Assembly: GCA_030017715.1 (NCBI GenBank)
Contig: JASEIU010000001.1
Span: 458,677-522,676, forward strand
Direction of reading: 5' to 3'
DNA length: 64,000 nucleotides
From: Candidatus Saccharicenans sp.
GTDB lineage: Bacteria; Acidobacteriota; Aminicenantia; Aminicenantales; Saccharicenantaceae
Shown here: positions 42,915 through 51,269 of the stretch, in pieces
Numbering within the stretch: the first letter of the stretch is position 1
Layout of the letters: each line of letters opens with the position of its first letter
Program-made: the position numbers and the translations under genes
Notes under the pieces: generated by a model
Databases searched by the model: none
The model's input: only the letters and a program-made list of their open reading frames with translations
What the model was told of the DNA's origin: nothing

Positions 42915-45389
42915 TCACGGGCACCGGGAACTGTCAAAGGGAGAGCGGGGCCGGGGAGCGTCGAAAAGGCCATTGCCGTCAACGTCAATGAAAACCGGAT
43001 TGGTAATGGCATAGGGAAGGACGGCTTCTTCTGGCTGGCCGTTTCTGGCCGGCTGCTGCACCACGGGATAAAGCGAGTGCGTTCCGATAACTTCCACCGC
43101 CAGGTAGGCGTCGGCGGCAAGTTCAAGGTCCACTTTTTTGTTGAATTTCTCCGTTTGGCCGGCTATGGTTTCAACCGGAAAGACTATTTTCCTCTCTCCG
43201 TTGATGATAATTCTGACCTCACTGACCTCAATCCAGGGTGCCGACTGAACCCGAATTCTGGCTCTGACCTTTCCGTCGTGGTCTGTGAGCCGGTCTCCCG
43301 GCCGAAACTTGCTGTTAACCGAAAATTCTATCAGCGGGCCGTTGGTGACGAATGACTGCCCCTTCTTCAGAGCTGAAGCCAGGTCTTCCCAGCTCAGGTT
43401 CTGGAGTTTTTTCGGGCAGCGAACGACAACCCGTGAATATCCGGGCTCGCCGCCGGCTGCCCCATGAGAGTCGGAGGAGCCGACTGCCGGGAAATAAAAT
43501 CCCTTATTCAACAGGTTGAGCCAGTCGGTGATGGCCTGGTCATTGCCCCGGTGAAAATGGGCTCCGTTCATGATTTCCATCAGGTCAAAGCCCAGTTCCA
43601 GGTCGTCACGGGCCGAGTCGGCTGTGTTCTTGTCGAGGCCGATGTTTTCGAAATAGCCCAGGTTTCCGGCCCGGGGATGGTTGAGCTGCAGCAGGGAAGC
43701 CGGATTTTTCTGGCGGCAGGCCTTGAACAGGTCCCGGACCTTTTCAAAGATTGGAATGATGGCTCCCCTGGTTTTTTCCCCGGGCTGGATGGCTACCGGG
43801 TAATTGTTGAAGTGAAGATAACTATTCAGCGGTGTCACCTCGACACCGGAAAAAACCCGAAGGTAAGTCTCGAGTCCGAGGCGATTCAACTCGGGCTGAT
43901 AATCGGTGACATAATTGTGGTCGGTAGCTATAGCCACATCCAGATTTTCAGCCACTATCGACCTGAGTCTATCCGGCAGACTCAGGCTTCCGTCGGAATT
44001 GATGGTGTGAAGATGGGGATCAACTGAAATATAGCCCTTGAGATTAACCGCTTTTTCCAGCCTGAAGGTCAGCTCGAGGCTCTGGCCCGAGAGAACCTCC
44101 ACCACCTGACGGTCGGTGGTATAAAGCGGACCGTAGGAAGCGCTCAGCAGATAGCGGCCGGAAGCCAGCTCAATTTCCAGAGGCTGGGGATGAGCATAAA
44201 CCGAGTTCTTGAATCTTTCCCAGCTTCGGCCGCTTAGAACCGGGTTCTCGGGGGCAAAATAGGGGGTTCTGGTTCCTTCCAGGCCAAAGACCGAAATTTT
44301 CCCCGGGAGAGGCTTCCCTTTCCGGTCAGTCAGGTTTATCTTCAGTCGACCTCTATCCGGACAGGTCAACTCGAACCGGTTGTCGGTCGACCTGCTCACC
44401 CGGACGACCTTTTCTATGACTGCCGGAAAGAAGTGAGCTCTGAAGCGGTAGGTGCCTTCTGGCAGGAGAATTCTTATCGTTTCCTGGCCACGGCAATAGT
44501 TCCTGAAAAAAACCGAAGAGGACAGGACCTCTTCCGCTACCACTTCGGCCTGAGCCTGCGGACCGTTTTTCAGGCTGATTTCCACCGGCACCGCCTCTTT
44601 TTTTAACAGGCCGTAGATTGTCGACAGCAGCTCGGAGACATCCTTTCTGACCAGGAGGACATAGTTAAACTCGACCGTCTGCCCCGGAAGAAGTTGCTCG
44701 GGCAGGTCGGCCGGCCGGCTGCCCAGGTTTATCCAGCCCAGGTACAGAGACTGTTTCTGATAAACCCTGAAATTGAGGTCGGGGAAGTAATCCCGATTAT
44801 AGGGATTAAAATGATAGGAATGCAGGGCATTAAAATAAAGAGAAAGCGACAGCCGGTCTATCGGCTTCTGTCCGATGTTACGAAAAGCGCTTTTGATGGA
44901 AACCTGCCCTTTTTCCGGGGGAATGGTATAGACGGTATTTATGACGGCCCTTTCATGGCCGCGGCCCTCGAAATCGGCTTTCAGCTCAAGCCTCAGCGGG
45001 GAGTTTCTGGTTCTGGGGGCAATTGTCCTGACCACCGTATAACCAGGATAATAATAGTCAAGGCCTATTTTGACCTGAATCGGGCCGGCGACTATTTTAT
45101 TGCCGGCCGGCGAGCCAGCCGGGACCAGAGCCAGCAGGGCTCCCTGGCCGTCAGGCTGCGGATAATAATTTATTTCGGCCAGGTCCCGGGGTCCGGCCGC
45201 AACCAGGTATAAGTATTGGCCATCGTTAATCAGGTAATCCCCGGGAAGGGCCAGGGAAGATAGTTGGCCGGGAAGTTCTTCCGGCCGGCTGACTTTTTTA
45301 AGGTCAACGGCCGCTTTCAGGCTGACAGACGGCCATACCAAAATAAGGATGGACAAGACCAGAATCGCTGTTTTTTTTTGCCTTTTCAT
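42915..45389 (-). CDS. Exported CehA/McbA-family PHP metallohydrolase
   Basis: About 824 residues, exported (signal helix TAILVLSILILVWPS). The first half holds beta-rich and Ig-like segments. A PHP-type metal site begins near residue 455: DPHLHTINSDGSL, then AIATDHNYVTD, GVEVTP, LLQLNHPRAG and VGSSDSHG. CehA and McbA hydrolyse carbamate and related esters, and this family is defined by the PHP domain, but substrates of most members are unknown. The C-terminus has a further beta domain. ATG 45389 has GGAGGC four bases upstream; the longer frame is unlikely. It shares an operon with the lipid kinase. Confidence 0.8.
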   Translation of the reverse strand: MKRQKKTAILVLSILILVWPSVSLKAAVDLKKVSRPEELPGQLSSLALPGDYLINDGQYLYLVAAGPRDLAEINYYPQPDGQGALLALVPAGSPAGNKIVAGPIQVKIGLDYYYPGYTVVRTIAPRTRNSPLRLELKADFEGRGHERAVINTVYTIPPEKGQVSIKSAFRNIGQKPIDRLSLSLYFNALHSYHFNPYNRDYFPDLNFRVYQKQSLYLGWINLGSRPADLPEQLLPGQTVEFNYVLLVRKDVSELLSTIYGLLKKEAVPVEISLKNGPQAQAEVVAEEVLSSSVFFRNYCRGQETIRILLPEGTYRFRAHFFPAVIEKVVRVSRSTDNRFELTCPDRGRLKINLTDRKGKPLPGKISVFGLEGTRTPYFAPENPVLSGRSWERFKNSVYAHPQPLEIELASGRYLLSASYGPLYTTDRQVVEVLSGQSLELTFRLEKAVNLKGYISVDPHLHTINSDGSLSLPDRLRSIVAENLDVAIATDHNYVTDYQPELNRLGLETYLRVFSGVEVTPLNSYLHFNNYPVAIQPGEKTRGAIIPIFEKVRDLFKACRQKNPASLLQLNHPRAGNLGYFENIGLDKNTADSARDDLELGFDLMEIMNGAHFHRGNDQAITDWLNLLNKGFYFPAVGSSDSHGAAGGEPGYSRVVVRCPKKLQNLSWEDLASALKKGQSFVTNGPLIEFSVNSKFRPGDRLTDHDGKVRARIRVQSAPWIEVSEVRIIINGERKIVFPVETIAGQTEKFNKKVDLELAADAYLAVEVIGTHSLYPVVQQPARNGQPEEAVLPYAITNPVFIDVDGNGLFDAPRPRSPFDSSRCP

Positions 45390-45463
45390 TACTGCCTCCA
45401 TTAAGACCTCTTGAATCTTAACAAAAAACAGTCTCACTCCTAAATTTATTTTTATTCAGGAAA

Positions 45464-45472
45464 TGATAAAAT
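45464..45472 (+). promoter_or_regulatory. Extended -10 promoter, leaderless start candidate
   Basis: TGATAAAAT (TG-n-TAAAAT) ends nine bases before ATG 45482, and no ribosome binding site lies between. Transcription would begin at or next to the start codon. Confidence 0.5.
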
Positions 45473-45481
45473 TAAACCGCC

Positions 45482-46456
45482 ATGTTAAAGCTGCCGGAAA
45501 AAATCATCAGAGTCAAAGACAGGAAATTCCTGTTCCGGGTGGAGGACAGCCATCTCGCCGCTGATTATAAAAAATACGAAGACCTCCGCCAGGCCGTCTG
45601 GCAATTTGAGGAAGACCATATGGCCGGAACCAGGAATCTGCTCTGCGAGAATTTTTTGCACGAGGGGGGCAGCCTGTTCCTGGGCGTCTTCGAGGAAGCT
45701 GAAGACGGTCAGTTTTTACTGGACGGGCAACACCTGGCCGGCTTCAGTTACGGCTTTGTGGGTCTCAAGGATAAGTCCCTGGGATTTGACTGTCCTTCCA
45801 ACCTCTGGTTCTATTCTCAGTTTCTGGGAGTCAGGCCGGACTGCCTGAATTACGGCCTGGGAATTCTGATTAAAGAATTCCAGCGAGAGGTTTTGCTTCA
45901 AGTGCTGCACCTGGAGACGGTGGTCTGCACCTACGACCCCCTGACTGCGGTCAATGCTTACCGTAATATCCGCCATTTCGGCATGAAGGTTGTGGAATAC
46001 CGGGTGGCCCCTTATGGAGAATACGGAGGCCGGCTCAACCGCCGGGATGTCCCATCGGACCGGTTTTTCATGTCCTGGAACTTAAAAGAAGATTTCCGCC
46101 CCCCGGTCTCTGACCTGGAGGTCGAAAATTACCTTAACAGCTGGCCCCGGGCTATCCGGGTGGAACACCGGCAGCTGGAGACAGAAAAAGGCCGGGCCCT
46201 CCTGGAAGTGGCCGGGGGGCCGGTTCTGGACCTGGCAGGAGAATATGTGCTGATTCCGATTCCGGCCGATTTCTACTTGATGTTAAACCTGACTGATGTC
46301 AACGATCCCGATATTCGCCGGATACCGGTCAGCTGGCGTCTCCAGACCAGAGAAGTCTTCCGGCATTATTTCGGTCGGGGCTACCGGGTGGTTGATTTCC
46401 TGAAATCTGAAGCCGGTCCGAAGAGAGGTTGTTATCTATTGCAGGCCGCGCGCTGA
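45482..46456 (+). CDS. COG3375-like GNAT superfamily protein
   Basis: A 324-residue protein that resembles the predicted GNAT acetyltransferases of COG3375. Support: LAGFSYGFVGL, WFYSQFLGVRPDCLNYGLGILIK (acetyl-CoA binding region), VVCTYDPLTAVNAYRNI, HFGMKVVEY and the later LNRRDVPSDRFFMSWNL motif. The C-terminal part (about 215-324) is specific to the group. Substrate unknown. The start codon has no ribosome site and sits nine bases after a -10 element, so the mRNA may be leaderless. Divergent from the CehA/McbA-like gene. Confidence 0.75.
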   Translation: MLKLPEKIIRVKDRKFLFRVEDSHLAADYKKYEDLRQAVWQFEEDHMAGTRNLLCENFLHEGGSLFLGVFEEAEDGQFLLDGQHLAGFSYGFVGLKDKSLGFDCPSNLWFYSQFLGVRPDCLNYGLGILIKEFQREVLLQVLHLETVVCTYDPLTAVNAYRNIRHFGMKVVEYRVAPYGEYGGRLNRRDVPSDRFFMSWNLKEDFRPPVSDLEVENYLNSWPRAIRVEHRQLETEKGRALLEVAGGPVLDLAGEYVLIPIPADFYLMLNLTDVNDPDIRRIPVSWRLQTREVFRHYFGRGYRVVDFLKSEAGPKRGCYLLQAAR

Positions 46457-46490
46457 CTTCAAAAAAAAAAGTGGCGCCGGGACCGGGCTT

Positions 46491-46499
46491 TGATATAAT
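46491..46499 (+). promoter_or_regulatory. Extended -10 promoter of the M19 dipeptidase gene
   Basis: TGATATAAT: perfect TATAAT (46494-46499) with TG one base before it, 92 bases upstream of ATG 46591. Confidence 0.5.
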
Positions 46500-46590
46500 C
46501 TGCTTCTTTAAGCCAGGCCATCAGTCACGGCCTGAACCTGGAAATTGACGGATAAAATTGAGCGGGGCCGGCATGAGGCCTAAGGAAAGG

Positions 46591-47877
46591 ATGACCATGC
46601 ACATCAGGAAGTCGCAAAAAATTAAATTTATGTGGCTGGCGGCGGGAATTTTCTGGTTCTCTTTGTTACCGGCCTGCCGCCGGGGCGGCGTAGAAGTTTC
46701 TCCGCAGGACCTTGAGTTCAGGGCTCGAGAAATTCACAAGAAAATGGTCACGGTTGACACTCATTGCGACACGGCCATGATGCTGCTCGGTGGCAACTGG
46801 AATCCTGCCGACCGGCATGACCCGGAGGCCCCGGGCAGCGGTAAGATTGACCTGCCCCGGATGAAAGAGGGCGGGCTGGACGCCGAATTTTTTGCCGCTT
46901 TTGTCAGCCAGGGACCACGAACCGAAGAAGGCTATGCCCGGGCCAGGAAGAGGACTGAAGAGCTTATCCGGGCGGTAAAAAAGATGGTTGCGGACAATAG
47001 CTCAGTGATCGGTCTGGCTCTGAGCCCGGAAGATGCCTACAGCTTGAAAAAACAGGGCCGACTGGCGGCCTTCCTGGGAATAGAAAACGGCTACGCCATT
47101 GGCCGGGACCTGGGGCTGGTCAAGTATTTCTATGACCTCGGGGTTCGTTACATAACGCTCTGTCACTCTGCCGATAATGATATCTGCGATTCTTCGACCG
47201 ACCGGGCAGAACCGGAAGATAAAGGCTTGAGCGACTTCGGCCGGCAGGTAGTTCGGGAGTGCAACCGGGTGGGAATGATCGTGGATGTTTCCCATGCCTC
47301 CGACCGGAGCTTCTTTGATGTTCTGCAAGAAAGCCAGGCTCCGGTGATAGCCTCCCATTCCTGCGCCCGGGCCGTCTGCGACCACCCCCGGAACCTGACC
47401 GATGATATGATAAGGGCTCTGGCTGCAAGGGGAGGTGTGGTTCAGATTTGTTTCCTTTCTGCCTATGTCAAGAAACCGCGGCCGAATCCGGAGAGGGATA
47501 AAGCCCTGACCGAGTTCCGGGCCAGATACGGAAACTGGCGCAACATTCAGGATGAGGAACAGCGTCGGAAGATTATGGAAGAGATGCAGGAGATCAACCG
47601 GCGTTACCCGGCCGACCAGGCCACGGTCCAGGACCTGGTCGACCATATTGACCATGTGGTCAAGCTGGTGGGCGTGGATTATGTCGGCCTTGGGACGGAT
47701 TTTGACGGTGGCGGCGGAGTTATCGGCTGCAACGACGTCAGTCAGATGATAAATGTTACCGTTGAGCTGCTGCGCCGGGGATACAGCCAGAAAGATATCG
47801 AAAAAATCTGGGGAAAGAATTTCTTCCGGGTTTTTAATGAGGTCAGGAAGGTGGCCGGGAAATCGGCCAGACCCTGA
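46591..47877 (+). CDS. M19 membrane dipeptidase, lipoprotein
   Basis: About 428 residues. The signal peptide ends with a lipobox (LLPACRRG), so the protein is lipid-anchored. The M19 renal-dipeptidase fold is shown by TVDTHCDTAMML (H-x-D zinc ligands), FLGIENGYAIG (bridging Glu), ITLCHSADN, MIVDVSHAS, VIASHSCARAV and GLGTDFDGGGG. It hydrolyses dipeptides, including those with a D-residue at the C-terminal side. Start at ATG 46591 (AAGGA four bases before it); ATG 46597 is also possible. An oligopeptide-type binding protein lies downstream. Confidence 0.92.
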   Translation: MTMHIRKSQKIKFMWLAAGIFWFSLLPACRRGGVEVSPQDLEFRAREIHKKMVTVDTHCDTAMMLLGGNWNPADRHDPEAPGSGKIDLPRMKEGGLDAEFFAAFVSQGPRTEEGYARARKRTEELIRAVKKMVADNSSVIGLALSPEDAYSLKKQGRLAAFLGIENGYAIGRDLGLVKYFYDLGVRYITLCHSADNDICDSSTDRAEPEDKGLSDFGRQVVRECNRVGMIVDVSHASDRSFFDVLQESQAPVIASHSCARAVCDHPRNLTDDMIRALAARGGVVQICFLSAYVKKPRPNPERDKALTEFRARYGNWRNIQDEEQRRKIMEEMQEINRRYPADQATVQDLVDHIDHVVKLVGVDYVGLGTDFDGGGGVIGCNDVSQMINVTVELLRRGYSQKDIEKIWGKNFFRVFNEVRKVAGKSARP

Positions 47878-48175
47878 AGCCGGAGGGTAAAGGCGAGAAG
47901 CTTCCGGGCGGAACTTCAGGCCGATGGCGGTCGCGGGGCGGTTCCCTGGATGGATCTAAATTGAGTTGATTTAAGACAATAATTTAAGGATTGAAACGCG
48001 GCCTGAGTTTTCGCAGGTCCAATACCCGGGGATTTAGACGGCCGGGGAGCCGGGCCGAATGATGCCAGGCGCGGCGTTTCAGAACTCTCTTCCCGATCCG
48101 GTTCTCTTCCGTAAGCTGGGCCTTTTCCCGGTTCCGGATGATTTTATGAGAAGTTTAAGCTATTATTAAGAGGCG
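47878..48175. other. Intergenic region before the SBP-kinase operon
   Basis: About 300 bases without an ORF of coding character. It includes one CRISPR-repeat-like stretch (47969-47997, see rejected list) and GC-rich palindromes. No convincing promoter elements. Confidence 0.3.
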
Positions 48176-49792
48176 ATGGAAGGTTCTGTCGGGACTCGCG
48201 GGCGATGGACAGGCCCGGCCGTTATAATTTTCCTGGCGACCACTCTGGTCCTGGGCGCGGTCCTTTCGGCATCTGTCCAGGAGGAAACACCCAGGCCAAA
48301 ACCGGGTGGGGAACTGCGAGTCAGGCCGTTTGGTTCAGGTTTGAATACCGACCTGGACCCAGCTGGAAACGGCTATTCTCTGGTGGTTGGAAACCTTTAT
48401 GAAGGTCTGGTGAGGCTGGACCAGAACCTGAACATTATTCCCGGTCTGGCTGATTACTGGTCGGTTTCCGAAAACGGCAAGAAAGTTACCTTCTATCTGA
48501 GAAAGAATGCCTTTTTCCATAACGGTCAGGCGGTGACCGCGGCCGATGTTAAGTTTTCCTTTGAGAGATTATTCCGGCTGAAGAGCCAGCCCGTTTTTTA
48601 CGAGTTTGCCTCCAGAATAGAGGGGGGAGAGGAATTCTGGGAGGGACTCGCACCGGAAGTCAGCGGGCTCAGGATAGCAGAGGATAAAACCCTGGAAATT
48701 TACTGGCTGCAGCCTTCAATTACCAATTTTTATTTCCTTGCGGCCGGATTTGCCGGGGTCCTTCCGGCCGGACCGGTTCAGTCGCAGAAAAAGAGATTTT
48801 TTGAGAAGCCAGTCGGGTCCGGACCTTTTAAGTTTGATTACTGGCTCCGCAACAGGAGGCTGGATGTTATCGGCATCAGGCTGGTCAGAAACGAGAATTA
48901 TTTTGCCAGGAAACCCTTTCTGGAAGCGGTCGAGGTCAGCCCATTTTTTCAGCTGGAAGATTTTTTCCAGAATGAGATTCAGGTGATTCCTTATCTGACG
49001 TTCAGGATATCAAGGGACAGATACCAGGTTCTGGAAAGCAATCTGCTCCAGCTCGATTACCTTTTTTTCAGCTGTCATCTACCGCCTTTTGACCGACCGG
49101 AAGTTCGCCGGGCCCTGGAGGCTTTTCTGGAAAAGAGACAGCTGGCCGGGCTGGCTTCGACCTCGGCCAATTTTTGCCAGGTGATGGACAGCTTTATTCC
49201 GCCTTTTCTTCCGGGATTTGTGCCGGAAGGCGCCGGGCGGGAGCAAAACCTGAGCCAGGTATTGAAAGTTCTGGAAGAGGCCGGACTCGGCCGGATGGAT
49301 AAACCGCTGGTGGTCCATGCCTTTTTCCAGATGACCAACAAAGACCTCATACCGAATATCTACGGGTTTTTGAGAGAAGAGCTGAAAGCGGCCGGAATCA
49401 AACTGGAGCTAAAAACGGGGCCTTCGGTTGAAGAGCTGGCCCGGGACAACACTCCTTATATTTTTTACCTGCAATGGAGCCCCGACCTGCCCGACCCAGA
49501 GTTTATTCTTTGGCCGCTTTTCCATTCCGCCGGTTCTCTGAACCGAGACCTGTTCCACTATAAAAGCTCGAAGATTGATGAGCTGCTGGAACTCCAGAGG
49601 AACGGCTTGAGTTTTGAACGCAGGATTAACCTGTTCAGGGAAATTGAGAAGATTCTGCGGGTTGACAGTCCGGGCCTGCCGCTTTTTTTCCATAAACAGA
49701 GGCTGGCTTACCAGCCTTACCTTAAAAACTTAAAGGCTCAGCCCCAGGACCTGCTCTGTCTTAATCTCCGGGATGCCTGGATCGACCGATGA
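48176..49792 (+). CDS. Peptide/nickel-type solute-binding protein coupled to a two-component system
   Basis: A 538-residue SBP_bac_5 (OppA/DppA/NikA-like) protein. An N-terminal membrane or signal segment (VIIFLATTLVLGAVLSAS, about residues 15-33) precedes GGELRVRPFG, NLYEGLVRLDQNLNIIPGLADYW, KVTFYLRKNAFFHNGQAVTAADV (the family signature) and RLDVIGIRLVRNENYF. No permease or ATPase gene is nearby. Instead its stop codon overlaps the kinase start (ATGA, 49789-49792), so it is translated together with the sensor kinase. Inference: it senses a peptide-like ligand for the kinase rather than importing it. Confidence 0.85.
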   Translation: MEGSVGTRGRWTGPAVIIFLATTLVLGAVLSASVQEETPRPKPGGELRVRPFGSGLNTDLDPAGNGYSLVVGNLYEGLVRLDQNLNIIPGLADYWSVSENGKKVTFYLRKNAFFHNGQAVTAADVKFSFERLFRLKSQPVFYEFASRIEGGEEFWEGLAPEVSGLRIAEDKTLEIYWLQPSITNFYFLAAGFAGVLPAGPVQSQKKRFFEKPVGSGPFKFDYWLRNRRLDVIGIRLVRNENYFARKPFLEAVEVSPFFQLEDFFQNEIQVIPYLTFRISRDRYQVLESNLLQLDYLFFSCHLPPFDRPEVRRALEAFLEKRQLAGLASTSANFCQVMDSFIPPFLPGFVPEGAGREQNLSQVLKVLEEAGLGRMDKPLVVHAFFQMTNKDLIPNIYGFLREELKAAGIKLELKTGPSVEELARDNTPYIFYLQWSPDLPDPEFILWPLFHSAGSLNRDLFHYKSSKIDELLELQRNGLSFERRINLFREIEKILRVDSPGLPLFFHKQRLAYQPYLKNLKAQPQDLLCLNLRDAWIDR

Positions 49793-51267
49793 TCAGAATT
49801 CACAGACCGAGAATCTCCATCAGCGTCCAGCTGGTTTTCTGGACCTCGGTTATCATCCTGCTGTTGATGTTCGGAGTCCTGTACATCATTCAGACCAGGG
49901 AAGTTAAAGCCATCTACCAGGAAAAAAGAGAACGCGGCCTGGTGATGGTCAGGTATATTTCCGAGATGAACCTCAGGAGCCTGGTGCTGGGGGACCTGGA
50001 ATCCATAGACGAAAACATTTCCGGGTTGATCAGGGAAGACCTGGCCTATGTTATTTTCTATGATGCCAACAGCAAGCCGGTAGTGGTCAGCGAAAGCATT
50101 GCCGACAACTCCGAGGTCATAAACCAGACCAGCTGTGCGGGGGAGGTCTCTCCAGGCGACGTGTTTTATAAAACTATCTGGCTGGGCGGCACCCGCAGCC
50201 TTCAGGAAGTGATGGAAGTGGAGGTGCCGGTTTTTCTTCCCGGTTCGGAGAAGAAATGGGGCTCGGTCAAAATCGGATTAAAACTGGAAGACGTTTTCCG
50301 GAGGGTTCAGAGAACCAGACTGGTTCTGATGGGATTCGGCCTGGCCGCCTTTCTGCTAACGGTTCTTGGCGCCAATTTGCTGGCCAGAAAGATTACCCGG
50401 CCGATCAAAAACCTGGTCGAGGGCACCCGGCGCCTGTCCCGAGGAGATTTCAGCTACCGGACACCGGTTATCTCCGGCGATGAAATCGGCGACCTGACCC
50501 GCAGTTTCAACCACATGGCCGAGGAGTTGCAGCGCGCCCGGGAGCAGATGGAAGAAGCCAATCGGAGATTACTCCAGGCCGAGAAACTGGCCTCCATCGG
50601 CCGGCTGTCAGCCACCATTGCCCATGAAATTCGCAATCCCCTGACCTCGGTTAAACTGAACATCCAGAAGCTGGCGGAAATATCTTCTCTTGATGAACTG
50701 GAAAGAGAACATCTGGCCATCGCCCAGGCCGGGATCGAGCAGATTGAGAAGTTCATCAAAGAGTTGCTTAGTTATACCCGGGCTTCCAGCCTGCAGAAGG
50801 AGTATTTTTCGCTGGCCGAAGTTCTGGACGAATCTCTGAAAATGCTGCAGTCTTCGCTAAGCCAAAAGGACGTCAGGCTGGAAAAGCGCTATCAGCAGGG
50901 CCTTCCCCCGGCTTACGTCGACGCTGACCGGCTGCGCCAGGTTTTCCTGAATGTCCTGCGCAACGCTTATGAAGCTGTTGATCCGGGAGGCAGGATAGAA
51001 ATTTCTCTCCGCCTGAACCGGGACGAGGAACGTCCCTGCTTCGAGGTCCGGGTCAGCGACGACGGCTGCGGCATTCCAGAAAAAGACTGGGAAAATATCT
51101 TTGAACCGTTCTTCACCACCAAGAGTTCCGGGGCCGGACTGGGGCTGGCCAATGCCCGCCGGATTCTGGATCAGCACGGGGGCTCCATCCGGGTGGTTAA
51201 AAAAGAGGGACGGGGGAGCTGTTTTCTGATCCGGCTGCCCTGCCCGGAGAACAGACAGGAGGCTTAA
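49789..51267 (+). CDS. Membrane sensor histidine kinase
   Basis: A 492-residue kinase. TM1 is at about residues 12-34, then a periplasmic sensor of about 135 residues, TM2 at about 172-195, HAMP (196-250), HisKA with phospho-His in LSATIAHEIRNPLTSVKLN, and HATPase_c (NVLRNAYEAVDPGG, VSDDGCGIPEKDW, TKSSGAGLGLANARRI). It starts inside the end of the binding-protein gene and is followed after two bases by its response regulator. The periplasmic domain is the likely contact for the binding protein (inference). Confidence 0.93.
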   Translation: MIRIHRPRISISVQLVFWTSVIILLLMFGVLYIIQTREVKAIYQEKRERGLVMVRYISEMNLRSLVLGDLESIDENISGLIREDLAYVIFYDANSKPVVVSESIADNSEVINQTSCAGEVSPGDVFYKTIWLGGTRSLQEVMEVEVPVFLPGSEKKWGSVKIGLKLEDVFRRVQRTRLVLMGFGLAAFLLTVLGANLLARKITRPIKNLVEGTRRLSRGDFSYRTPVISGDEIGDLTRSFNHMAEELQRAREQMEEANRRLLQAEKLASIGRLSATIAHEIRNPLTSVKLNIQKLAEISSLDELEREHLAIAQAGIEQIEKFIKELLSYTRASSLQKEYFSLAEVLDESLKMLQSSLSQKDVRLEKRYQQGLPPAYVDADRLRQVFLNVLRNAYEAVDPGGRIEISLRLNRDEERPCFEVRVSDDGCGIPEKDWENIFEPFFTTKSSGAGLGLANARRILDQHGGSIRVVKKEGRGSCFLIRLPCPENRQEA

Positions 51268-51269
51268 TC

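Noticed and set aside
47969..47997. Stretch resembling a CRISPR repeat (GATTTAAGACAATAA then TTAAGGATTGAAAC)
   Set aside because: Only one copy, no spacers and no cas genes in the window.
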